From contig CANBLA010000066.1 in the NCBI GenBank assembly GCA_947369305.1, positions 1 through 5,835 on the forward strand: a stretch of DNA of 5,835 nt, written 5' to 3'. The notes under the pieces were generated by a model that saw only the letters and a list, made by a program, of their open reading frames with translations, was not told the origin of the DNA and did not search any database. Source of the stretch: an uncultured Clostridia bacterium. Lineage in GTDB: Bacteria > Bacillota_A > Clostridia > TANB77 > CAG-508. The position numbers were made by a program, and so were the translations under genes. This document shows positions 1 through 4,712 of this stretch, piece by piece; the stretch's first letter is position 1; each line of letters opens with the position of its first letter.

Positions 1-79
1 CCCCCCCCCTTTTCAAGCAGAAGACGGCATACGAGATAGGTGCCAGTGACTGGATTTCAGACGTGTGCTCTTCCGATCT
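1..79. other. Illumina P7 adapter read-through with poly-G tail (artifact)
   Basis: This is not genomic DNA. Positions 14-37 match the Illumina P7 flow-cell oligo. Positions 38-45 (AGGTGCCA) sit where the 8-base i7 index belongs. Positions 46-79 match the TruSeq index-read adapter, with one mismatch at 55 (T where the standard sequence has G). Positions 1-9 are a run of C. Read on the minus strand this is AAAA followed by poly-G, the usual end of a two-colour-chemistry read that has run off the insert. Genomic sequence starts at about position 80. Any protein extending into this stretch has an adapter-encoded tail. Confidence 0.98.
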
Positions 80-393
80 CCTAAATCTAGCAAAATCCCA
101 TCAACTTTTGCAATTTCAAGTTCTGATAAAATCTTTTTTATCTCGTCATGATTACCATGCACCAACTTCACATTCGAAAACTTTTTTAATCTTTCTTTTG
201 CAACACAAATAGCCTCTTCATCTCGATCAATTCCTAAAAGAAGCCCTTTTTTCGCTATTTTACTTGCAATCTCTTTGCTATGCCCTGCCCCACCTAATGT
301 CCCATCCACATAAATTCCATTTGGGTTAATATTTAATCCCTCTAGACATTCATTTAATAGAACTGGTGTATGATTAAAATTTTCTACTTGCAT
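80..393 (-). CDS. rsmH: 16S rRNA (cytosine1402-N4)-methyltransferase RsmH, N-terminal third (truncated by adapter)
   Basis: RsmH (MraW) transfers a methyl group from S-adenosylmethionine to N4 of C1402 in the 16S rRNA decoding centre, in the cytoplasm. About 105 genuine residues remain of a family usually near 310. They begin with the typical [13 protein letters not shown] start (residues 8-20). The SAM-binding glycine loop GTLGGAGHS (31-39), the acidic GIDRD strand end (54-58) and the DGILLDLG motif (98-105) follow. The reading frame continues into the adapter and gives a false tail beginning DRKSTRL, so translation should be cut after DLG. The ATG at 391-393 has only a weak purine-rich site (AAAGAAG) in front of it. 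rsmH normally follows mraZ directly, as here, but the gap to mraZ is unusually long at 324 bp. Confidence 0.95.
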
Positions 394-422
394 ATTATTT
401 CTTCTTTACTAAAATTAATTTT

Positions 423-458
423 ATAGGTCGTCAAACGTCTTTTGGCGACCTATTTTTT
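423..458 (+). terminator. Rho-independent terminator-like hairpin, plus-strand orientation
   Basis: Bases 423-435 pair with 441-453 in a 13-bp stem with one T-G wobble and a 5-base loop (CGTCT). A run of six T (453-458) follows on the plus strand. On the minus strand, the direction of mraZ and rsmH, the stem is followed by ATAAAATTAATT, which is not a proper U-run. The signal therefore faces against the operon. It may stop antisense transcription coming from rsmH, or act as a structured leader 30 bases before the rsmH start codon. Confidence 0.6.
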
Positions 459-465
459 GCAAAAT

Positions 466-658
466 TCTTTTGTATTTTTAAAATCCTTTGTAACCTTTTC
501 TATTATCATTTGTAAAATTTATTTTTCTTTAGTAGTTACAAATCATTTGTAAACTAATATTTGGGTAAGTAGGACTATCTTTTAAATAGTCCATAGTAAT
601 TTTATCAGTCTTTTGTACTTTAAAGTTTTTATCTTTTGTATTTTTAAAATCTTTTGTA
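466..658. repeat. Seven-copy TCNTTTGTA (TACAAANGA) nonamer cluster
   Basis: Copies start at 466, 484, 506, 543, 609, 632 and 650 on the plus strand, with N being T, C, A, A, T, T, T. All face the same way. The first pair and the last pair each have an 18-base period and share a larger exact 20-bp direct repeat (466-485 and 632-651). The fourth copy forms the right arm of a perfect palindrome TTACAAATCATTTGTAA (536-552). I found no other copy of the nonamer in the window on either strand. Seven occurrences in 193 bases suggest a binding-site array or a duplicated repeat; low-complexity AT drift is the main alternative. Confidence 0.6.
572..592. repeat. Small inverted repeat / hairpin
   Basis: GGACTAT (572-578) and ATAGTCC (586-592) form a 7-bp stem around a 7-base loop (CTTTTAA). 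It lies in the centre of the mraZ-rsmH gap, in the largest space between TCNTTTGTA copies. No T-run follows on either strand, so it is not a terminator. Function unknown. Confidence 0.4.
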
Positions 659-717
659 TCTTGTTCATTTTTTCTTAAGTAATTTATATAAACTTTTGCA
701 AGTTATATACTTTTTTA

Positions 718-1143
718 TTATATGCCAAGCATTTCCATCTTTGTTGCAATATCATCTGCAGAGATTTCATCATCGCATTTTTGCCATTTTTCCTTGCTCC
801 AGATTTCAATCCTTGAATCCATTCCAACAATAATAACATCTTTCTCAAGTCCAGCGAATTCTCGCAAATTGCTTGAAATAAGAAATCTACCTTGTTTATC
901 AATTTCACAATCAATGGCTCCTGCAAAGAAAAATCTTGTAAAAAGTCTGGCATCTTTATTAGAAATAGGAAGTGTACGGAGTTTTTGTTCAAAGTTTGTC
1001 CACTCGGCAATCGAAAAGGCAAATAAACAGCCATCTAAACCTTTGGTTACTATGAACTTTTCACCAATATCTTCTCTTAGTTTTGCTGGCATAATTAGTC
1101 TACCCTTGACATCTAGAGAATGCTCATATTCACCAATTAACAC
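718..1143 (-). CDS. mraZ: Transcriptional regulator MraZ
   Basis: MraZ is a DNA-binding regulator of the AbrB-like swapped-hairpin type, forming a multimeric ring. It sits first in the division and cell-wall cluster and usually represses its own promoter. The 141-aa product is complete (family about 140-150). It begins with the typical [20 protein letters not shown] and contains the two family DxxxR motifs, DVKGR (11-15) and DKQGR (82-86), one per MraZ half-repeat. The start is GTG at 1141-1143, with AAGGGGG (1154-1160) about 10 bases upstream; no ATG in frame fits better. Just upstream are three operator repeats with a 10-bp period and a candidate promoter, supporting autoregulation. rsmH lies downstream after an unusually long 324-bp gap. 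Confidence 0.96.
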   Translation of the reverse strand: MLIGEYEHSLDVKGRLIMPAKLREDIGEKFIVTKGLDGCLFAFSIAEWTNFEQKLRTLPISNKDARLFTRFFFAGAIDCEIDKQGRFLISSNLREFAGLEKDVIIVGMDSRIEIWSKEKWQKCDDEISADDIATKMEMLGI

Positions 1144-1170
1144 TAGGCTATTTCCCCCTTCCTTTTTCTA

Positions 1171-1197
1171 CCACTTTGTGACACTTTCCTCCACTTC
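1171..1197 (-). promoter_or_regulatory. MraZ operator: three 7-bp repeats with 10-bp period
   Basis: Read on the minus strand these bases are GAAGTGG-AGG-AAAGTGT-CAC-AAAGTGG: three near-identical heptamers separated by 3 bases, one per helical turn. This matches the MraZ-box pattern reported for Mollicutes (AAAGTG followed by T or G, spaced by 3) and the 10-bp-period repeats bound by MraZ in other bacteria. The array starts right after the predicted -10 box (1204-1209), so it covers the expected transcription start. Bound MraZ would block transcription of its own gene. Confidence 0.85.
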
Positions 1198-1203
1198 AAT
1201 TAA

Positions 1204-1232
1204 ATTTTAATATATAAATTATTTTTTTGCAA
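1204..1232 (-). promoter_or_regulatory. Candidate mraZ promoter
   Basis: On the minus strand, TTGCAA (1227-1232) and TAAAAT (1204-1209) are separated by exactly 17 bases. The -10 box has one mismatch to TATAAT and the -35 box has two to TTGACA. The expected start near 1197 falls within the MraZ operator array. The surrounding DNA is very AT-rich, so the exact boxes are less certain than the operator. Confidence 0.5.
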
Positions 1233-1272
1233 TAGTTTTTTGAAAAATTTTTAAAAAATTTTTGTTAAAAAG

Positions 1273-1301
1273 AAAAAACGTTGGTTTTTTATTCCCAACG
1301 T
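1273..1301 (-). terminator. Rho-independent terminator of the 151-aa protein gene
   Basis: On the minus strand, ACGTTGG (1295-1301) pairs with CCAACGT (1278-1284) around a 10-base loop. A run of T follows (bases 1273-1278 are A on the plus strand). It lies 39 bases after the stop codon of the minus-strand gene at 1340-1795 and separates that gene from mraZ. Confidence 0.88.
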
Positions 1302-1339
1302 CTTTAAGATTTTTAATTAAAATTTTCTGACAGAAAGGC

Positions 1340-1795
1340 TTATTCGTTCAAAGCCCAGTCTTTCGGATTGGCATACAAGAGATTTTTAATACACATTCTA
1401 CCGCCATCCTGCAAAAATACATGATGCTTCGAAGCACCAATTAACCGATAGCGGTCAGCAGGATTCATAAAACTTATATCATAATATGGCTCCTCTATTG
1501 GAACAATCCGTTTCACATATCTTCCTTTCCATTTGTTGAGTGGATTGTTCTTCGCTCTTTTTGCTTTTCGATAGGAAATCCAGAAGGGATCTGTATATCT
1601 TATCGACATAATTTTTTTGTATTTCATGAAACATAATTCACCTCTAACAATCAGTTCCCCCTTATCAGTAAAGCCCAAAAGGGTAACTGGCTCGCTTGTA
1701 TAGGAATAATCTCCAAATACAGGTTTTATCCGAATAATTTCATGTCCTACAAGTGGCTTTAACCGATTAACTACTTTTTTGATTGATTTTTTCAT
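1340..1795 (-). CDS. Hypothetical protein with two internal repeats (151 aa)
   Basis: I do not recognise this protein. It is basic, rich in Lys, Arg, Tyr and Trp, and has no signal peptide or membrane segment. Two parts look alike. Around residues 16-26 it reads VGHEIIRIKPV, then TLLGFTDKGELIV (38-50). Around residues 90-100 it reads KGRYVKRIVPI, then RLIGASKHHVFLQDGG (117-132). The shared pattern is G-x-x-[IV]-x-R-I-x-P-[VI] followed later by L-[LI]-G, suggesting a duplicated small beta-rich (possibly SH3-like) unit; that fold is a guess. A linker rich in Lys/Arg (YRKAKRAKNN, 75-84) joins them. AAGGAAG precedes the ATG. It is a single-gene unit with a near-perfect promoter and a strong terminator, which suggests real and fairly strong expression. 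It sits between rpsR and mraZ beside another accessory-looking gene. Confidence 0.85.
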   Translation of the reverse strand: MKKSIKKVVNRLKPLVGHEIIRIKPVFGDYSYTSEPVTLLGFTDKGELIVRGELCFMKYKKIMSIRYTDPFWISYRKAKRAKNNPLNKWKGRYVKRIVPIEEPYYDISFMNPADRYRLIGASKHHVFLQDGGRMCIKNLLYANPKDWALNE

Positions 1796-1843
1796 AATGT
1801 ATCTTCCTTTCTTCTATAAAACTTATTGTTTATTGATAAATAG

Positions 1844-1872
1844 ATTGTATCATATTTTACATAAAATGTCAA
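1844..1872 (-). promoter_or_regulatory. Strong sigma-A-type promoter for the 151-aa protein gene
   Basis: On the minus strand there is a perfect TTGACA (1867-1872), a 17-base spacer and TACAAT (1844-1849), preceded by an extended -10 TG. The predicted start near 1837 leaves a leader of about 42 bases before the ATG at 1793-1795. This is one of the best consensus promoters in the window. Confidence 0.88.
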
Positions 1873-1895
1873 GTTTCCTTCTTTTTAAGAAGCCA

Positions 1896-1924
1896 TTGCA
1901 CTTTTTTTGAAAAAAGAATACAAT
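1896..1924 (+). promoter_or_regulatory. Sigma-A-type promoter for the six-helix membrane protein
   Basis: On the plus strand, TTGCAC (1896-1901) and TACAAT (1919-1924) are separated by exactly 17 bases, and the start codon lies 28 bases after the -10 box. It diverges from the promoter at 1844-1872; the two -35 boxes are 23 bases apart. A small TTCTT/AAGAA inverted repeat lies between them. Confidence 0.78.
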
Positions 1925-1951
1925 AACTATAAAAATAAATAGGTGGTTTTT

Positions 1952-2515
1952 ATGAGAAAATTAGAAGAAAAAAGTAAATTATTAATATTCATCATTTCAG
2001 AAATTATTTGTTTCTTTGTTGTGAAAATAAGCATAGATTTATTTGAAAATAATGATATTTATTCAATTGGAATTAATATTGTACAATTTTTGTATTTTTT
2101 AGCAATGTTTGTATCGAGTTTATATCTTTTGTTGGGTAAGAATTCAAATCTTAGAAAACTCATTTATACAAGTTTTGGTTTGATTTTATATTCTCTAGTT
2201 TTGCATTTTTTTATAAAACAGATTGCTAGTTTGTTTACAACTATCAATGGAATCATTCATTTTGTGGAATATGCTTCTAAAATTTATTTTATTTGTTTGC
2301 CTTTGATTGGATATAAAATATTGCTGATAAAAAAGGAAGAATCTATACAAAAAGTAATTTTTCTTCTTGGCTTAAGAATTATTTTATTTATTATTACTAT
2401 TTTTTTATTCAGAAATTTATTTGCTTTAAAAGGTGTTTTATATAGCTGGCCTTTAAGCGAATTGATTACAATGTTGTTATTTCATATAAAACATAGAAAA
2501 AGTACACCCTCATGA
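1952..2515 (+). CDS. Six-helix membrane protein resembling the C-terminal half of a MATE transporter
   Basis: The 187-aa product is strongly hydrophobic, with about six membrane segments (near residues 9-29, 38-62, 69-94, 108-127, 133-155 and 158-178). By eye it follows the layout of the second half of MATE-family Na+/H+-coupled multidrug exporters. The region IYSIGINIVQFLYFL..SSLYLLLGKNSNLRK recalls the MATE loop 'GQN.GA.N..R.K'. IYFICLPLIG (111-120) recalls the 'yl....P..g' helix. LKGVLYSWPLSELIT (159-173) recalls the 'G.wla.P..e..t' last helix. Full MATE proteins have 12 helices and about 450 aa, so this would be a half-size relative or remnant. The family call is inference. I chose the ATG at 1952 because AGGTGG (1941-1946) lies 5 bases upstream; a GTG at 1943 overlaps that site. 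The stop codon lies inside the terminator. Confidence 0.85.
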   Translation: MRKLEEKSKLLIFIISEIICFFVVKISIDLFENNDIYSIGINIVQFLYFLAMFVSSLYLLLGKNSNLRKLIYTSFGLILYSLVLHFFIKQIASLFTTINGIIHFVEYASKIYFICLPLIGYKILLIKKEESIQKVIFLLGLRIILFIITIFLFRNLFALKGVLYSWPLSELITMLLFHIKHRKSTPS

Positions 2516-2525
2516 GTGTACTTTT
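2497..2525. terminator. Bidirectional rho-independent terminator
   Basis: AAAAGTACAC (2498-2507) pairs perfectly with GTGTACTTTT (2516-2525) around an 8-base loop. The plus strand continues TTTTATTTA and the minus strand has TTTTT, so it can end transcripts from both sides. These are the membrane-protein gene (whose TGA at 2513-2515 is in the loop) and the rpsF-ssb-rpsR transcript arriving from the right. Confidence 0.88.
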
Positions 2526-2555
2526 ATTTAACTATTTTCATAGATTTCACTTTTC

Positions 2556-2678
2556 TCATACAAAAAATCCCCACATCAATTTGATTATGACATACATGGA
2601 TATGTGGTCTGTGATGTTTGTATCATCTAAAAATACCATTTTCATGGTTAAAGCTTGAAATCTACTTGTTTCGGGCAT
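2556..2678 (-). CDS. Possible 40-aa small ORF downstream of rpsR
   Basis: An ATG at 2676-2678 opens a 40-codon frame ending at TGA 2556-2558. The product starts MPETSRFQALTMKMVFLDD and ends IIKLMWGFFV, with a hydrophobic C-terminal third that might lie in a membrane. It is in the same direction as rpsR, begins 56 bases after its stop and ends before the shared terminator, so it could be the last cistron of that operon. The only possible ribosome binding site is a weak GAGATGTGAT stretch. I do not recognise it. It may instead be a decayed gene or part of a structured 3' untranslated RNA. Confidence 0.2.
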   Translation of the reverse strand: MPETSRFQALTMKMVFLDDTNITDHISMYVIIKLMWGFFV

Positions 2679-2734
2679 TCAATATCACATCTCTTTCTTA
2701 TAATATTTTTTGCCCCAGTTTATTTTATTAGTTA

Positions 2735-3016
2735 TTAATCTTGTGAAAATGGTAAAATCGCAATATGTCTTGCTCTTTTTACTGTATTTGTAATTACTCT
2801 TTGATGTTTTGCACAAGCACCTGTCGCTCTTCTTGGCAATATTTTACCTTTTTCATTAATAAATCTCTTGATTTGATCCGCATTTTTATAATCCAATACT
2901 AAGTTTTTATCTGCACATAAAGGGCAAACTTTCTTCTTTATTTTTCTAAACTTTGGATTGTAATCATCATCTTGATTATTTCGATTAAACTTTTTATGTT
3001 TTTTATTATCTGCCAT
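2735..3016 (-). CDS. rpsR: 30S ribosomal protein bS18
   Basis: bS18 binds the 16S rRNA of the small-subunit platform as a heterodimer with bS6. The 93-aa product is complete. After a charged, disordered N-terminus (1-29) comes the conserved core [31 protein letters not shown] and the [20 protein letters not shown] end. Cys31, Cys34, Cys68 and His71 form the set expected for a zinc-binding (C+) type bS18. TGGAGG lies a few bases before the ATG. It is the third gene of rpsF-ssb-rpsR, 39 bases after ssb. No dedicated terminator follows directly; the bidirectional terminator at 2497-2525 probably ends the transcript. Confidence 0.97.
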   Translation of the reverse strand: MADNKKHKKFNRNNQDDDYNPKFRKIKKKVCPLCADKNLVLDYKNADQIKRFINEKGKILPRRATGACAKHQRVITNTVKRARHIAILPFSQD

Positions 3017-3055
3017 TTTTATCTTACCTCCAATTCTTTTAAAACCTCGATATAA

Positions 3056-3484
3056 TTAGAATGGTAAATCATCATCTGAACCAGACGTTACTTGAAATTC
3101 GCTATTATTAGCAATATTTTCACCAAACGTGTTTTCGAAACCTGAACTTTGTGTTTCACCATCTCTTCTTGAATCTGCAAAATAGGCCTCTTCAGCAACT
3201 ACTTCTGTTACATAATGCTTTTGCCCTTGGTCATCATCCCAACTTCTTGTTTGAATTCTTCCAATAACACCAACTTGTTGCCCTTTTTTGAAATATTTGC
3301 TACAAAATTCACCAGTTTTACTCCATGCAACGATATTAATAAAATCAGCCTGTCTTTCTTCTCCTTGTCTTGCAAATCTTCGATTGACAGCTAAAGAAAA
3401 TGAAGCAACTAATGTATTATTGGTTTGCGTATATCTTACTTCTGGATCACGTGTTAATCTACCCATTAAAATTACTTTGTTCAT
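3056..3484 (-). CDS. ssb: Single-stranded DNA-binding protein SSB
   Basis: SSB forms homotetramers that coat single-stranded DNA in replication, recombination and repair, and recruits partners through its acidic tail. The 142-aa product is complete. It has an OB-fold over about residues 1-105, opening with NKVILMGRLTRDPEVRYTQ and containing FINIVAWSKTGEFCSKYFKKGQ, whose Trp54 and Phe60 fit DNA-stacking positions. A flexible Asn/Ser/Gly-rich linker (106-136) and the DDDLPF partner-binding tip (137-142) follow. AAGGTGA precedes the ATG, 13 bases after rpsF. The linker is short compared with E. coli SSB, as in many Bacillota. Being the middle gene of the S6-SSB-S18 operon is the standard arrangement in this phylum. 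Confidence 0.98.
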   Translation of the reverse strand: MNKVILMGRLTRDPEVRYTQTNNTLVASFSLAVNRRFARQGEERQADFINIVAWSKTGEFCSKYFKKGQQVGVIGRIQTRSWDDDQGQKHYVTEVVAEEAYFADSRRDGETQSSGFENTFGENIANNSEFQVTSGSDDDLPF

Positions 3485-3497
3485 ATGTTTTCACCTT

Positions 3498-3785
3498 CTA
3501 TTCTTCGTCTTTTTTTACAACGATAAATTTAATTACTTCATCTGTAATTCTATAAATTCTTTCAAGCTCTTTGATTAGTCCTGTATTTGCTTGAAAATTA
3601 ATAACAACATAGTTTCCTTCTTTATGTTTTCCAATTTCATAAGCTAATTTTTTCATTCCTAATTCATCAACTTGCTCGATTTTACCATCACTATTAATCA
3701 AATTTGAAAACTTTTCAATAAGAGCTTTTACTCCTGTATCTTCAACATTTGGATTAATAATGAATACGGTTTCATATTTATTCAT
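3498..3785 (-). CDS. rpsF: 30S ribosomal protein bS6
   Basis: bS6 pairs with bS18 on the platform of the 30S subunit. The 95-aa product is complete and typical. It starts with NKYETVFIINPNVED, has the GMKKLAYEIGKHKEGNYVVINFQA central strand region (43-66), and ends with ELERIYRITDEVIKFIVVKKDEE (73-95). A very strong ribosome binding site, AGGAGGTGA (3792-3800), lies 6 bases upstream of the ATG. It is the first gene of the operon, preceded by a strong promoter and a hairpin leader that may let the S6:S18 complex repress translation of its own mRNA. Confidence 0.98.
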   Translation of the reverse strand: MNKYETVFIINPNVEDTGVKALIEKFSNLINSDGKIEQVDELGMKKLAYEIGKHKEGNYVVINFQANTGLIKELERIYRITDEVIKFIVVKKDEE

Positions 3786-3809
3786 TATTTTTCACCTCCT
3801 TTTGGATAT

Positions 3810-3842
3810 CAAACCCACACTTTTTTGTGTGAGTAAGGTTTG
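3810..3842 (-). promoter_or_regulatory. rpsF leader hairpin, candidate S6:S18-binding element
   Basis: In the rpsF 5' leader, CAAACC (minus strand, ending the 5' arm at 3837-3842) pairs with GGTTTG (3810-3815). An inner 5-bp CACAC/GTGTG stem (3827-3831 with 3816-3820) closes a loop of six A. Five unpaired bases (TTACT, 3832-3836) bulge on the 5' side only. A bulged stem just before rpsF is the shape known for the bS6:bS18 autoregulatory RNA in many bacteria. The CCG bulge trinucleotide I associate with that motif is not evident, so the match is only architectural. The hairpin ends about 10 bases before the ribosome binding site. Confidence 0.5.
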
Positions 3843-3873
3843 TATTTTTCTATAGTTATTTAAATACTGGTAT

Positions 3874-3902
3874 ATTTTAACATAGTTTTTTGGATTTGAC
3901 AA
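3874..3902 (-). promoter_or_regulatory. rpsF-ssb-rpsR operon promoter
   Basis: On the minus strand, TTGTCA (3897-3902) and TAAAAT (3874-3879) are 17 bases apart, with an extended -10 TG one base before the -10 box. Predicted initiation near 3867 gives a leader of about 80 bases containing the hairpin at 3810-3842. The promoter begins only about 10 bases after the terminator of the upstream gene. Confidence 0.85.
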
Positions 3903-3912
3903 GTATTTTTAT

Positions 3913-3939
3913 AAAAAAAGATAGGCTTTTTACCTATCT
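3913..3939 (-). terminator. Rho-independent terminator of the alarmone synthetase gene
   Basis: On the minus strand, AGATAGG (3933-3939) pairs with CCTATCT (3919-3925) around a 7-base loop, followed by seven T (bases 3913-3919 are A on the plus strand). The TAG stop codon of the upstream gene (3938-3940) overlaps the first bases of the stem. Confidence 0.9.
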
Positions 3940-4618
3940 ATTCTGATAATTCAATTTTTTTCTTAAATTTCTTATTGTGTAGTTTCATCAAACGATTATC
4001 AATTTTATTGATAATTTTAGCATAAACAACTAAATCTCTTGATACTTTTGCAGTCAACTCACCAGCTGATTTATATTTTATTTCATGTTCTAAAGTTGCC
4101 CAAAAGTCCATTGCCATCGTACGAATTTGAACTTCAACTTTAGTATATAATTTTGCTCCTTCAAGCTCAACTGGAACTTCAACAATCATATGATAACTCA
4201 TATAACCTGTTTTTTTAGGATGACTGATATAGTCTTTTTCCTTTATAATTCTACAATCTTGAAATTCTCTTATAATATCAACAACCTCAAAAATGTTGGT
4301 TTTAAATGGACATATAATCCTTACTCCTGCTATATCATTAATATTTTCTATTAAGTTTTGATACGTTAATTCATAATTTTTCCTTTTCAGTTTTTTAACA
4401 ATACTTTCAGGAGTTTTTAATCGACATACAACATGATTAATTAAATCTTGCTTATAAATTTCTCTATAATCTCGATTAATGGAATTAACTTTTTCTTCTA
4501 CTTCTCTCATAGCCATTGAGTATAAATGCATTAATTGTCCAAATTTATTATCTTTAATATTTAATTTATTTTTATAATGATTACTTTGAACTAATGATAT
4601 ATCTATCTTGATAATCAT
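3938..4618 (-). CDS. Small alarmone synthetase, RelQ/YjbM-type (p)ppGpp synthetase (GTP pyrophosphokinase family)
   Basis: This single-domain RelA/SpoT relative would transfer pyrophosphate from ATP to GTP or GDP, making (p)ppGpp for the stringent response. The product is 226 aa, close to RelQ (about 210) and far shorter than bifunctional Rel (about 730). No HD hydrolase, TGS or ACT domain is present. Visible synthetase motifs are CRLKTPESIVKKL (65-77, with the ATP-site Arg66 and Lys68), NINDIAGVRIIC (92-103, with the metal-binding Asp95), KDYISHPKKTGYMSYH (128-143) and VEVQIRTMAMDFWATLEH (161-178), followed by KYK. The usual GYRS reads GYMS here, a substitution at a normally Arg position. 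RelP is the alternative assignment. AGAGGAG abuts the ATG with no spacing, which is unusual; Met30 is a less likely start because FGQLM just before it looks like part of the family. It has its own terminator. Confidence 0.92.
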   Translation of the reverse strand: MIIKIDISLVQSNHYKNKLNIKDNKFGQLMHLYSMAMREVEEKVNSINRDYREIYKQDLINHVVCRLKTPESIVKKLKRKNYELTYQNLIENINDIAGVRIICPFKTNIFEVVDIIREFQDCRIIKEKDYISHPKKTGYMSYHMIVEVPVELEGAKLYTKVEVQIRTMAMDFWATLEHEIKYKSAGELTAKVSRDLVVYAKIINKIDNRLMKLHNKKFKKKIELSE

Positions 4619-4712
4619 CTCCTCTCTTGTTTTTCTATTATGATTTTATACTTGAAATATAAAAATAATATTAAAAGTTTGTGTTTTTTGTGTGAAAATT
4701 ATATCCACCATT

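Larger units (their letters stand above)
394..717. other. Long repeat-bearing mraZ-rsmH intergenic region
   Basis: No convincing protein gene is visible in these 324 bases. In most bacteria mraZ and rsmH are separated by a few to some tens of bases. The stretch is very AT-rich and holds four elements: a 13-bp-stem hairpin with a T-run on the plus strand (423-458), seven TCNTTTGTA nonamers (466-658), a perfect 17-bp palindrome (536-552) and a 7-bp hairpin (572-592, GGACTAT/ATAGTCC). A small AACTT/AAGTT hairpin at 691-704 lies just after mraZ. I found no promoter here with good -35 and -10 boxes for rsmH. Confidence 0.7.

Noticed and set aside
13..79. C-terminal extension of RsmH encoded by the first bases
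   Set aside because: The bases are sequencing adapter; the tail is not biological.
466..658. CRISPR-like array
   Set aside because: The repeated unit is only 9 bases, spacers vary from 9 to 57 bases, and no cas gene is present.
684..1034. 116-codon minus-strand frame overlapping mraZ in another frame
   Set aside because: It lies inside mraZ on the same strand with no ribosome binding site and no family resemblance.
722..1210. 162-codon plus-strand open frame opposite mraZ
   Set aside because: It is the antisense shadow of a certain mraZ, has Ser/Pro-rich composition typical of a shadow frame and no convincing ribosome binding site.
3288..3578. 96-codon plus-strand frame over ssb/rpsF
   Set aside because: Antisense to two unmistakable genes; no start signals of its own.
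3810..3842. Rho-independent terminator before rpsF
   Set aside because: No T-run follows the hairpin in the direction of rpsF; it is followed by the ribosome binding site, fitting a translational control element better.
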